From Lactiplantibacillus pentosus (GTDB taxonomy: Bacteria > Bacillota > Bacilli > Lactobacillales > Lactobacillaceae): a stretch of DNA of 64,000 nt. The stretch is from positions 1,798,001 through 1,862,000 of the forward strand of contig NZ_CP032757.1 of the NCBI RefSeq assembly GCF_003641185.1, given 5' to 3'. Under the pieces are notes generated by a model. The model was not told where the DNA came from and searched no databases. It saw nothing but the letters and a program-made list of their open reading frames with translations. Each line of letters opens with the position of its first letter. Position 1 is the first letter of the stretch. Positions 46,750-56,354 of this stretch are shown one piece after another. Made by a program: the position numbers and the translations under genes.

Positions 46750-46819
46750 AAAAAATACCCCTTCCTTGGCAGGACAAGCTTTAATTATTTGCTTGTCTAC
46801 CATGGTAGGAGTATCCCCA
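46750..46819 (-). terminator. Terminator of the minus-strand membrane protein gene
   Basis: On the minus strand GACAAGC pairs with GCTTGTC, extended by imperfect pairing of ATACTCCTACC with GGAAGGGGTAT, and followed by TTTTTT at the left end. Confidence 0.7.
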
Positions 46820-46877
46820 TTCAAGACATTTTGCCTTGGATGTCGTTTTATCTGTTTAACGCTGAAGCGCGTTTAAA

Positions 46878-47960
46878 TTAACCGAAATAATAAATGTAGC
46901 CGATGATCAAGCCCCAGAAAACGAGCCATAGGATGCTGAAGGCAATTTTGAAATAGTACAAATGGAAGCGATAGCGGCGAAATTGGTCGCTACCGGCAAC
47001 TTTGAATTTGAGGGCCTTGGTATCCAATAATTGCAAATAATCATAGAATCGGGGTAACCACGTGCCACCCGTGATCAACACGATCAGGAGTGCAACTAGT
47101 GCAAACGCTGCGGCCGGATAAACGACGCTGGTATCAACTGCGAAGCTTGGCGCTAAAATGTTGGAATACGGTAACCACAGGGCATACAATCCCAACGCGT
47201 AACCGATAATCCGACAAATCTGAACAATGATCAGATGCGCTTTAACATCTGGCTGTTGATTCAGTAAGGCGCGGTTTGCTTGGTAGTGCACCGTCCCAAA
47301 ACGAGCGCCATTTGAAATCAAGAAACGGTTCTGGTACAGGTAAGGCAATTGTGCCAGTAGCGCAACCAAGGCGACGACCGGGATTGCGATGACGACAACC
47401 ATGATCAAGTATTCAATCGTCACTGCCGGCACGGTGCTGACGCGGTAGGCCCAGCTAATCATGCCGACTAAGAGGAAGCAATCTAGGGCCAAGACGCTCC
47501 AAATCTGAGTGCGACGATAACGTTCAAAAGTCGGCGTGTCGGCTAGTTGCCAATTCTGATTCGGGTCGGTCTTGCGGCCAATCAGTTCATCATAAGCCTG
47601 TGATGGCCATACCAATGCCGGAACCAGTAACAAGATGACCCCAATCACGAGCGTCGCCATGCTGGCCACTACGCTGCGAATTGGGAATATCAGCAGTGGC
47701 AGCTTGGTCATGATCAGGTAGCAACTGACCAAGAGGCTGATGACACCCAGACATCCGCACACTAGGAGCCCGTAGTATAAGCCTTTCAAACGGGGCACCT
47801 TGTTCGTGATCGACTGACGGACCTGATGCTGTAACGTCAACTGTTCACGTAACGGCAATGGCTTAGTGGGCTGAATGACCGGATGCTGCAAACCGCGGTA
47901 TACCAGCCAACCAGTGAGGCCTAAGAGTAAAACTAAGAGAATCCAAATAATAACTAACAT
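46878..47960 (-). CDS. Polytopic membrane protein of unknown function (360 residues)
   Basis: About eight hydrophobic segments separated by short loops, with a first segment at residues 1-20 and a polar stretch at 25-55. I recognise no family motif, catalytic site or transporter signature. It is a single gene with its own terminator and stands between the TAC module/R4 and the DadA-like gene. A part in envelope homeostasis is possible but unsupported. Confidence 0.8.
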   Translation of the reverse strand: MLVIIWILLVLLLGLTGWLVYRGLQHPVIQPTKPLPLREQLTLQHQVRQSITNKVPRLKGLYYGLLVCGCLGVISLLVSCYLIMTKLPLLIFPIRSVVASMATLVIGVILLLVPALVWPSQAYDELIGRKTDPNQNWQLADTPTFERYRRTQIWSVLALDCFLLVGMISWAYRVSTVPAVTIEYLIMVVVIAIPVVALVALLAQLPYLYQNRFLISNGARFGTVHYQANRALLNQQPDVKAHLIIVQICRIIGYALGLYALWLPYSNILAPSFAVDTSVVYPAAAFALVALLIVLITGGTWLPRFYDYLQLLDTKALKFKVAGSDQFRRYRFHLYYFKIAFSILWLVFWGLIIGYIYYFG

Positions 47961-48181
47961 GGCAAAAGTCCTTTAAAACAATATAGTCGTGCTATTTTCA
48001 AGTGTAAAACGAAAATATGGTCAAAATGTGATTAAATTTTAAAACTTGATGCTTTTTTAAGGGTTGTGGGTTGTTACACCTGATCTAATGCCGTCAACAA
48101 TGTCAACCAGCGAATCGATTCCCCGTAATAAAACGGAGTATGCTAAAATGAAAGCAGATTGGTTGTGGAGGCGTTGTACAA

Positions 48182-49288
48182 ATGCAAAAACAAGTGACAA
48201 TTATTGGCAGCGGCATCGTTGGCGCTGTGACCGCGTATTATTTAAGTAAGGATCCGAACTTGAGCGTCACGATTTATGATGAAGGGATTGGTCAAGCGAC
48301 CAAGAACTCTGCCGGTATTATTTCACCGTGGCTCTCCAAGCGGCGTAATCAGCGCTGGTATCGATTGGCCAAAGCCGGTGCGGCACTGTATCCAGAAATC
48401 GTGACCGATACGCAGATGGGTTACTCAGTCTATCAGCAGGCGGGAACGATCGTCACGCGGGCTGATCCGGACGACTTACAAGCGTTGTACAAGTTAGCTT
48501 TGGAACGGCGGCAAAGCGCACCGCAGATGGGGACAATTGAAAAATTGAGCGCTGAAGCCGTTCAAGAACGAATTCCGTTGCTGACGGCCCCGCAACCGGG
48601 GGTGTTTGTCAGTGGTGGTGCCCGCGTTGACGGTGACAAGTTTGCCCATAACCTACTCAAGTATGCTGAAAAGCGCAACCTCATTCGTCATAAAGGTAAG
48701 GTTCGCCTGGGTGATCAGGGCCAGTTGTTGACGGTCAACGGGCAACAAAGCTACGATACGCTCATTCTAGCGGTCGGCGCATGGCTGAAGCCATTATTAT
48801 TACCGATGAAAATTATTGCTGACGTGCGACCGCAAAAGGGGCAACTGATCGAGATGCAATTGCCGGAGACCTGGGCAGATGATGTTCCCGTCTTGATGCC
48901 GGAAGGTGAGCGCGACTTTATTCCATTTACTCGGAGTAAACTAGTCGTGGGTGCGACCCATGAAAATGACCAGGGGTATGACCTACAAGTTTCGTCGCTA
49001 GTCGAAGACGACTTGTTCGCGAGTGGCTTAAAATTAGATGCAAACTTGACCAAGGATCAAATCAGCCAAGTCAAGGTTGGGACGCGAGCATATACGCGCG
49101 ACTTCGCACCATTCTTTGGACCATTACCAGACAACCCGCACATTCTTGTCGCTAGTGGACTTGGTTCTTCTGGTTTGACGACCGGACCGATGATTGGCAA
49201 GCTATTGGCTGATTACGTCCAAACTGGCGCGCACGATTGGGAGCAGTACCAATTACCGATTGAGACTTATTTAGAAGCGGCTGATTAG
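48182..49288 (+). CDS. FAD-dependent amine/amino-acid oxidoreductase (DadA/glycine oxidase type)
   Basis: A 368-residue DAO-family flavoprotein. The N-terminal Rossmann motif reads IIGSGIVGAVTAYYLS, and the C-terminal FAD contact is seen in ASGLGSSGLTTGPMIG. The family oxidises D-amino acids, glycine or sarcosine; the substrate is not clear. The gene has GGAGGCG before its ATG. Its last four bases overlap the end of the convergent RNase H gene. Confidence 0.88.
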   Translation: MQKQVTIIGSGIVGAVTAYYLSKDPNLSVTIYDEGIGQATKNSAGIISPWLSKRRNQRWYRLAKAGAALYPEIVTDTQMGYSVYQQAGTIVTRADPDDLQALYKLALERRQSAPQMGTIEKLSAEAVQERIPLLTAPQPGVFVSGGARVDGDKFAHNLLKYAEKRNLIRHKGKVRLGDQGQLLTVNGQQSYDTLILAVGAWLKPLLLPMKIIADVRPQKGQLIEMQLPETWADDVPVLMPEGERDFIPFTRSKLVVGATHENDQGYDLQVSSLVEDDLFASGLKLDANLTKDQISQVKVGTRAYTRDFAPFFGPLPDNPHILVASGLGSSGLTTGPMIGKLLADYVQTGAHDWEQYQLPIETYLEAAD

Positions 49289-49671
49289 TGTTTCAGGTGC
49301 AATCCCTGCTGTGCGAGTTGATGGGCGCCGTGATTTTCACTTTCGGCGATCCATTGGGTGACGACCAGTTGGCATTGATCTTGTAAGTGTAGTAAAGTCG
49401 CGAGCTCGACGGCATAATGTTTGCTGTAACCTTTGGCGACACTGTCCGCAACGATTTGGCTGTCGGTGTAAAAGAAGACACTGACTGCGGAACCATAAGA
49501 ATCCAATAAAGTTTTGAAGCCAGCAATCGCCGCGAGAAATTCTGCGGTATGATTATCGCTGTTCGGCAAGACTTGTTTAAATTGGTGCTGCTGGCCCTGG
49601 TCGATGATCAGGATTCCAGCGGCACTTTGATGATTATCGGGCGCCGTGGCGGCATCCGTATATAATTGCAT
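49285..49671 (-). CDS. RNase HI-like protein, last catalytic Asp position altered
   Basis: A 128-residue RNase H fold protein, possibly removing RNA from RNA-DNA hybrids. Catalytic residues are visible as Asp in LYTDAAT, Glu in HTAEFLAAIAG and Asp in FYTDSQIVADS. The fourth conserved acid, normally in a segment like NxxADxLA, is His in HGAHQLAQQ, so activity is uncertain. The ATG at 49671 follows GGAGTGAG; the longer open frame upstream has no site and overlaps the divergent EbsA promoter region. Confidence 0.85.
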   Translation of the reverse strand: MQLYTDAATAPDNHQSAAGILIIDQGQQHQFKQVLPNSDNHTAEFLAAIAGFKTLLDSYGSAVSVFFYTDSQIVADSVAKGYSKHYAVELATLLHLQDQCQLVVTQWIAESENHGAHQLAQQGLHLKH

Positions 49672-49705
49672 AAAACTCACTCCAATGTGAAAGGAATTGT
49701 AACTC

Positions 49706-50092
49706 TTGGATAACGATAAGCATACCTTTAAATACCAACCAATGCTAGCGTCAAGTGTGATCGTCTGGTCGTGGACCTTGCTCGTTTTGATGGCTGGCAT
49801 TATTGTCTGGTTGGAACTACTGAAGTTCAAATGGTGGTTTTTACTGATTGCGGCGGTCTTTGTCGCGTTAGTTGCCGTCCAGATCAGTTTGCGCCGGGTG
49901 ACCATCAATCACAATTTGATTATCTTCAGTACGGTTTTAAATCACTCGTGGTTAGTGATTCCACGTGACCAGCTAGAACTGATCGCACCGATTCGGGGCG
50001 GCTTAAAAGTTCAGATTGACGGTAACCAATATCATTTTTTGATGCGTAAAAAGGCCCGTAATGCCCTGATTGAGCTGGCAACTAGCCATTAA
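49706..50092 (+). CDS. EbsA-like membrane protein
   Basis: A 128-residue protein with two transmembrane helices (about 15-37 and 42-62) and a C-terminal cytoplasmic beta-rich domain resembling a PH-like fold, matching the EbsA family first named in Enterococcus. Its function is not known. The start is TTG with AAAGGA about nine bases upstream. It is divergent from the RNase H gene. Confidence 0.75.
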   Translation: MDNDKHTFKYQPMLASSVIVWSWTLLVLMAGIIVWLELLKFKWWFLLIAAVFVALVAVQISLRRVTINHNLIIFSTVLNHSWLVIPRDQLELIAPIRGGLKVQIDGNQYHFLMRKKARNALIELATSH

Positions 50093-50190
50093 TAACGAAC
50101 GATAAAAGCATTTATAATAAATAAAGTTCCTGTTTACCGGATTGATTGTTATAATTGAGTCGTAATACAAAAACGAAGGGCGGAGAATTG

Positions 50191-51846
50191 ATGAAAGACA
50201 TTGAAATTGCGCAACAAGTCACACCAGAACCAATTACGAAAATCGCGGCGAAAGCTGGATTGACAGTTGATCAAATTGATCCTTATGGCAGTACCAAGGC
50301 CAAGTTAAAGTTACCATTACCAGTGAAGGAAACCAAACGCAAGCTCATTTTGGTCACGTCAATCAATCCGACTCCGGCCGGCGAAGGTAAGTCGACCGTC
50401 ACGATCGGTCTGGGTGATGCTTTGACCAAGATTGGTCAGTCGACCATGATTGCTTTACGGGAACCCTCACTGGGGCCGGTCATGGGCATGAAAGGTGGCG
50501 CCACGGGTGGTGGTTACTCCCAAGTGATTCCGATGGAGGACATCAACCTGCATTTTACGGGAGATATGCACGCTTTGACCGCCGCAAACAATACCTTGGC
50601 AGCGTTAATCGACAATCATATCCAACAAGGCAACCAGCTCGGCATCGACCAGCGTCGGATTCAATGGAAACGCGCGCTGGATATTAACGACCGGGCGTTG
50701 CGCCACGTCGTTATCGGACTAGGTGGGGCAACTTCGGGTGTGCCGCGTGAAGATGGCTTCGATATCACGGTCGCTAGCGAATTAATGGCGATCTTGTGCT
50801 TGTCTGAAAACATTGCGGATTTGAAGCGGCGTGTCAACCGCATCGTGATTGGCTATACGCATGACCGGCAACCCGTGACCGTCGCAGATTTACAAGTAGG
50901 TGGCGCGATCACACTCCTATTAAAGGATGCGTTGCGGCCCAACTTAGTGCAGACGTTGGCCCACACGCCAGCGCTCGTGCACGGCGGGCCATTTGCGAAC
51001 ATTGCCCACGGCTGTAATAGTGTGTTGGCGACCCAGGCTGGGCTGAATTTAGCCGACTACACCGTCACCGAAGCAGGATTCGGCGCCGATTTGGGTGGTC
51101 AAAAGTTCATGGATATCAATGTTCCGGCCGTTGGACAAGCCCCGAACGCCGTCGTGATCGTCGCGACGATTCGCGCGCTTAAAATGCACGGTGGCGTAGC
51201 TTTGAAGGATTTAGAGACTGAAAACGTTGGAGCCCTACAAGCTGGTGCTGCTAACTTAGGGCATCATATCAAGGCCATGCAACGCTATGGTGTCCCGGTC
51301 GTCGTTGCCATCAATGAATTTACGGCTGATACCGATGCTGAAATTCAAGCAGTCAAAGCTTACTGTGCCGATTTGGGTGTTCAAGCGGTCTTAGCCGATG
51401 TCTGGGGCAAGGGCGGCGATGGTGCGACTGAGCTTGCTCAGGCCGTTGTCGACTTGTGCGACCAGCCGAGTGACTTCAAGCCGTTATCACCGGCGGATGC
51501 TGATTTGGAAACTAAGATTGAAGCCATCGTCACGAAGACGTATGGTGGCGCTAAGGTATCTTACTCTGCTAAGGCCAAACGGCAATTGAAGACCTTTGCC
51601 AAGCAGGGTTGGGACCACTTACCGGTCTGCATGGCGAAGACCCAATATTCGCTGAGTGATAATCCTAAACTGCTGGGTGCGCCGACTGGTTTTACGATCA
51701 ATGTACGTGAATTCGTGCCCAAGTTGGGTGCCGGCTTCATCGTTGCCTTAACGGGTAACGTCTTAACGATGCCAGGCTTGCCAAAGCATCCGGCAGCCCT
51801 GGATATGGATATCACGGATGATGGCAAAATCTCCGGGTTGTTCTAA
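50191..51846 (+). CDS. fhs: Formate-tetrahydrofolate ligase
   Basis: Makes 10-formyl-THF from formate, THF and ATP for purine and fMet synthesis. The 551-residue length is normal. Marks are [19 protein letters not shown] (ATP loop), [19 protein letters not shown] and the C-terminal [16 protein letters not shown]. The ATG at 50191 has GGCGGAG upstream. An extended -10 element TGTTATAAT at 50147-50155 lies 36 bases before the start. Confidence 0.96.
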   Translation: MKDIEIAQQVTPEPITKIAAKAGLTVDQIDPYGSTKAKLKLPLPVKETKRKLILVTSINPTPAGEGKSTVTIGLGDALTKIGQSTMIALREPSLGPVMGMKGGATGGGYSQVIPMEDINLHFTGDMHALTAANNTLAALIDNHIQQGNQLGIDQRRIQWKRALDINDRALRHVVIGLGGATSGVPREDGFDITVASELMAILCLSENIADLKRRVNRIVIGYTHDRQPVTVADLQVGGAITLLLKDALRPNLVQTLAHTPALVHGGPFANIAHGCNSVLATQAGLNLADYTVTEAGFGADLGGQKFMDINVPAVGQAPNAVVIVATIRALKMHGGVALKDLETENVGALQAGAANLGHHIKAMQRYGVPVVVAINEFTADTDAEIQAVKAYCADLGVQAVLADVWGKGGDGATELAQAVVDLCDQPSDFKPLSPADADLETKIEAIVTKTYGGAKVSYSAKAKRQLKTFAKQGWDHLPVCMAKTQYSLSDNPKLLGAPTGFTINVREFVPKLGAGFIVALTGNVLTMPGLPKHPAALDMDITDDGKISGLF

Positions 51847-51889
51847 AGTCGTGCAGTTGCACGAGCATCCTTTAATTTTAAATTGAGTT

Positions 51890-51934
51890 AAGCGTTGCTG
51901 ACGGTCGTCATGGACCGGCGGCAGCGCTTTTTTG
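51890..51934 (+). terminator. Terminator after fhs
   Basis: AAGCGTTGCTG pairs with CGGCAGCGCTT, with an inner CGGTC/GACCG stem and a run of T. Confidence 0.9.
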
Positions 51935-51991
51935 ATATGAGCAGTTGAACTTCGCCACTCAGCCGTCCACTGCTGAAACTGGCGGCGCGCT

Positions 51992-53055
51992 GTGCTAGTT
52001 CTAGCATTAAGGATGATTAAATCATGCTATTTTCTAAGTTCAAGAACTGCCAGCTGAGACCCGCTGGAAACAGTGCGAGTTACCGTAAACTTGCTGTGGT
52101 GGATGCTTCCTAGTCCGGCTTCCAGGCATTTCTGACAACGCTGGAACGCGATGGACACAGATTTAAGCCGAAAGCCCGCGTCTTAAATACTGGTCTTTCA
52201 CGTTAGCTGCAGTATAGATGAAACGTGTTCGGGTCAGACTGGGACTTCCGGTTAGCTACGCCAGAACGCCAAGCGGAAATGCGCCACTTAACGCTCTAGC
52301 TAGGCTAATCCTCAGTCCCAACCCGTCTGAACCTCACACTCTGAAAAACGCTGAGCATTGTCAGAAACACCTTCCAGCCGGGATGCTATTCGAAAGGCAG
52401 ACATGTGCGGGCTAACATTTTGTTGGATTTGTCGTTGGTTACTTGGTACACAGTCACTTTGATATTCAACTGTCAGACTAGTCTTTAATGATAACTAAAG
52501 TTCCTTACTTATACTGTCAGACAAGCGACCTCACTGAACTTGTCAGAACCTTCTTTAGTCGTCTGGGATAAACAAGTCTCCAATTATAAGCGAAGGTAAT
52601 TTTATCGACTAAATTCAAGACTAGTTACCATTGAAGTTTGTGGCATTGAGATGAGTGAGCAATATCTAGATAATCCTCTCAGTACTCAAATGGCATAAAG
52701 CATCACCGATACCAATTAAGAGTTTATCTGAAGGACCTGTCTCCTAACATTCAGTGGTCAATTGTACCCAGATGGGTGGCCGTTCATCCGCCATTCGAGC
52801 GGGTTCCCGACTGTAGGGGCTGGCTGACAATGCTCAAGGGCGAAATTCTTCTTGTCCGGGTGAATTTCCCGGGCTAGAAGAAGACTCGTATTTGAAATTG
52901 CGCAGTGGGTTTCTGCGTGAGTTCAAATCGATGTCCGCCCTGTTCCAGCGTTGTCAGCCGGCCCCGGAAGTCGGACTAAGACGCGCATCGGCAGACGAAC
53001 AGGAATCCACTAACTAGCATGATTTAATTATGATCCATGGCAAATTAACCAGTAC
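51992..53055 (+). repeat. Long non-coding repeat R5 (plus orientation), longest copy
   Basis: Starts GTGCTAGTTC and ends TTAACCAGTAC, a decayed terminal inverted repeat; 1,064 bp. It fills most of the fhs-lspA gap. Hairpin 1 spans about 52114-52383 and carries the long apical module (about 52225-52340) shared with R2. Hairpin 2 spans about 52804-52976 and has the R1/R3-type stem. The frame seen over hairpin 2 in R1 and R3 stops after 20 codons here. The 49 bases to either side show nothing else. Confidence 0.85.
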
Positions 53056-53121
53056 AATACGTAAGCAACCAATAAAAATTGTGCTTTTTACAAGCCAGTT
53101 TCGTACAAGCGGGGCGTCTTT

Positions 53122-53130
53122 TGGTATAAT
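53122..53130 (+). promoter_or_regulatory. Extended -10 promoter of lspA
   Basis: TGGTATAAT, a perfect extended -10 element, lies 34 bases before the lspA start. The -35 region is weak. It is outside repeat R5. Confidence 0.6.
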
Positions 53131-53163
53131 TAAACACAGCTTAGCGAAATGTGAGGGCAAAAT

Positions 53164-53613
53164 ATGTGGATTTATATTCTATTGATGGTGGCGTTGGTCG
53201 CAGCTGACCAGGCTATCAAAGCAACAATTGTGAGTCATATCGCACTAGGGGCCAGCACGAGTGTGGTTCCCGGCCTATTATCATTGACCAATTTACATAA
53301 CAATGGGGCCGCCTGGAGCATTCTGGAAGGCAAAATGAGTTTCTTCTACTTAATCTCAGTCGTGGCGCTGGTTATCATGGGTTACTTGTTATGGCGGTTG
53401 CGCGGTAAATGGGCGTATGAGGTCGGCATCTCACTGATGATTGCCGGTACGTTGGGTAATTTCATTGACCGTGTGCGGCTGGGTTATGTCGTTGATATGT
53501 TCCAACTTGATTTTATTAATTTTCCAATCTTTAACTTTGCGGATTCGTGCCTGACGATCGGTGTGATTTTCATTTTGATTGGGGTCTTACGGGACGATAG
53601 TTTTGACAAATAA
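53164..53613 (+). CDS. lspA: Lipoprotein signal peptidase (signal peptidase II)
   Basis: Cleaves the signal peptide of prolipoproteins in the membrane. The 149-residue protein has four transmembrane helices and both catalytic aspartates: AGTLGNFIDRV (near residue 103) and NFADSCLTIGV (near 122), plus the N-terminal DQAIK and NNGAAWSIL segments. The gene precedes an RluD-type gene by 19 bp, a widespread pair. Confidence 0.96.
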   Translation: MWIYILLMVALVAADQAIKATIVSHIALGASTSVVPGLLSLTNLHNNGAAWSILEGKMSFFYLISVVALVIMGYLLWRLRGKWAYEVGISLMIAGTLGNFIDRVRLGYVVDMFQLDFINFPIFNFADSCLTIGVIFILIGVLRDDSFDK

Positions 53614-53632
53614 GTAATAGGGAGCTGATAAC

Positions 53633-54556
53633 GTGGCAGGAGCGACCACGGAACAACAATATACGATTACGACGCAACAAGGCCGTTTGGACAAAGTGTT
53701 GGCTGGACTGCAGTCTGACTGGACACGTTCACAGGTCGATAAGTTGATCAAAACGGCGCAAGTAACGGTCAACGGTGAGGTTCAACCTAGTAAGTACAAG
53801 GTCAAAGTGGGCGACCAAATCACCGTCGCAGCCCAAACGGTCCAAACGACGACCATCGAACCGGAAAATATCCCGTTGGACATTGTTTATGAGGATGACG
53901 ATGTACTCGTCGTCAATAAGCCCCAAGGGATGGTCGTGCATCCGGCACCCGGGCATCCCGACCATACTTTGGTCAACGCCTTGCTATATCATAGTCCGTT
54001 ATCGACCATCAACGGCGAGTTTCGGCCGGGTATTGTGCACCGAATCGATAAGGATACGTCTGGCCTACTGATGGTTGCGAAAAATGACCGGGCACATCAG
54101 TCACTAGCGGCGCAACTCAAAGCCAAGACCAATCTGCGCGAATACGTCGCGTTGGTCCACGGCGTGATCAAGGAAGAGACTGGGACGATCAATGCACCTT
54201 TAGGTCGTTCGCCTAAGGATCGCAAGAAACAGGCCATCGTTAAGACTGGCCGACCAGCTGTAACGCATTTCAAAGTTTTGAAACGCTACCAGCACTACAC
54301 GTTGATTAGCTGCCGTTTAGAGACCGGGCGGACGCACCAGATTCGGGTCCACTTGCAGTCAATCGGTCATCCACTGGTTGGTGACCCCTTATATGGGCCC
54401 AAAAAGACCATTAAGGGACAGGGTCAGTTTTTGCATGCGCGCTTGCTCGGTTTTAAGCATCCTGTGACAGGGCAGCTGCTGACGTTTGAAGTACCTTTGC
54501 CACCGATTTTTACTGAAACCCTGGCTAAGCTTGACAAAACCGATTTGAATCATTAA
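53633..54556 (+). CDS. Large-subunit rRNA pseudouridine synthase, RluD type
   Basis: A 307-residue protein with an N-terminal S4 RNA-binding domain (about 15-75) and the RluA-family catalytic domain. The catalytic Asp lies in HRIDKDTSGLLMVAKN, and GRTHQIRVHL is a further family mark. It isomerises uridine in 23S rRNA. The start is GTG, seven bases after GGGAG. It is co-transcribed with lspA. Confidence 0.94.
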   Translation: MAGATTEQQYTITTQQGRLDKVLAGLQSDWTRSQVDKLIKTAQVTVNGEVQPSKYKVKVGDQITVAAQTVQTTTIEPENIPLDIVYEDDDVLVVNKPQGMVVHPAPGHPDHTLVNALLYHSPLSTINGEFRPGIVHRIDKDTSGLLMVAKNDRAHQSLAAQLKAKTNLREYVALVHGVIKEETGTINAPLGRSPKDRKKQAIVKTGRPAVTHFKVLKRYQHYTLISCRLETGRTHQIRVHLQSIGHPLVGDPLYGPKKTIKGQGQFLHARLLGFKHPVTGQLLTFEVPLPPIFTETLAKLDKTDLNH

Positions 54557-54573
54557 TCTAACAGTAAAGAATG

Positions 54574-54664
54574 TCCTTTAATCCGGCCCTGCGAGACTGA
54601 AAGGCAACCTGTTAACAATAACTTTTGTCGGCGGCCGTGACTCTGTGTCCGGCCGCCTTTCTTT
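54574..54664 (+). promoter_or_regulatory. PyrR-type pyrimidine attenuator leader
   Basis: The PyrR-binding stem-loop is recognisable at 54575-54605: CCTTT pairs with AAAGG, with an internal bulge and the loop CCTGCGAG, close to the family loop CCNGNGAG. It is followed by a terminator at 54630-54664 (GGCGGCCG with CGGCCGCC, then TTTCTTT). With UMP, PyrR would bind the first hairpin and favour termination before pyrR. The assignment is by pattern. Confidence 0.78.
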
Positions 54665-54686
54665 GTCATATGGGTGGTTCAAATGA

Positions 54687-55238
<552 letters not shown>

Positions 55239-55271
55239 TAAACGTAATCAAACAGATGAGAAGGGATCGCA

Positions 55272-56354
55272 ATGGCAGACCGCTATTTGATTCTTGAAGA
55301 CGGCAGCGCCTACCTAGGCGAAGGCTTTGGCTCGCCAGCGGTTTCGACTGGAGAAATCGTCGTCAATACGAGCATGACGGGCTATCAAGAAATTATTACC
55401 AATCAAATTTATCATAATCAAATCGTTGCTTTTACGCAGCCGACGATTGGCAGTTACGGCATCAATCACGACAGCTATGAATCGATTTTACCCACGGTCA
55501 AAGGGGTCGTCGTGCGTGATGTCGCTAGTATCTCGACTAATCGGCAGCGACGTTGGTCATTGGACCAATACCTAAAACAACAAAATATTCCAGGAATCAG
55601 TCACATCGACACCCGGCACCTCGCCAAGCAGTTACGAGCTAGCGGTCCAATGAAGGCCAGCATCGTGGACGTGGCGGATGCCCACGCTTTTGACCAACTC
55701 GGTGCAACCGTGTTGACCAATCAACAAGTTGCCGCCGTCGCCACACCAAAACCATTTCCCAATCCAGGGACTGGTTTGAACGTGGTCGTGGTCGATTTTG
55801 GACTGAAACACGGGATTTTACGTGAGCTTAGTAAACGGGCTTGCAACGTCACGGTGTTGCCATACACCGCCACGACCGAAGAAATTCTGAACCTTGATCC
55901 GGACGGGGTCGTCTTGTCAACCGGTCCTGGGAAACCACAAGACTTGCCGGACAGCGTGACTGAGATGATCAAAAATATTCAAAACCGGGTACCGCTCTTT
56001 GCAATTGGTCTCGGTCATGAATTGTTTGCGATGGCTAATGGTGCACAGATCATGAAGTTGTCACCCGAACATCACGGCACCAACCATCCGATTCGCGAAG
56101 TCATTACTAATCAGATTATTTATGCCTCACAGGGGCAAGGCTTTGCGGTCGATGCGGACACCGTTGACCGTAATAAATTAATTACCACGTTTGTTGATTT
56201 AATTGACGGGACGATTCAGGGCTTGCGTCTGCGCGATTTTCCAGCTTTTTCAGTCCAATTCTTCCCAGATGGCGCGCCCGGACCAACTGAGACGCGGGAT
56301 ATCTTCGATGAATTTGTTGAATCCATGCAACAAGCAAGGGGGCCAATCTGGTGA
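55272..56354 (+). CDS. CarA-like protein without the glutaminase triad
   Basis: The 360-residue chain aligns over its whole length with the carbamoyl-phosphate synthase small subunit: YLILEDGSAYLGEGFG, NTSMTGYQEIITN, SHIDTRHLAKQLR and VLSTGPGKPQD. The class I glutaminase triad is gone. The nucleophile Cys of GICLGHQ is Gly246 (AIGLGHE; GGT where TGT is expected), and the His and Glu of the YHPEA motif are Phe331 and Asp333 (QFFPDGAPGP). It cannot hydrolyse glutamine by the known mechanism. The frame has no stop or shift, and its end overlaps carB by four bases. It may bind a ligand or only support its partner. Confidence 0.9.
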   Translation: MADRYLILEDGSAYLGEGFGSPAVSTGEIVVNTSMTGYQEIITNQIYHNQIVAFTQPTIGSYGINHDSYESILPTVKGVVVRDVASISTNRQRRWSLDQYLKQQNIPGISHIDTRHLAKQLRASGPMKASIVDVADAHAFDQLGATVLTNQQVAAVATPKPFPNPGTGLNVVVVDFGLKHGILRELSKRACNVTVLPYTATTEEILNLDPDGVVLSTGPGKPQDLPDSVTEMIKNIQNRVPLFAIGLGHELFAMANGAQIMKLSPEHHGTNHPIREVITNQIIYASQGQGFAVDADTVDRNKLITTFVDLIDGTIQGLRLRDFPAFSVQFFPDGAPGPTETRDIFDEFVESMQQARGPIW

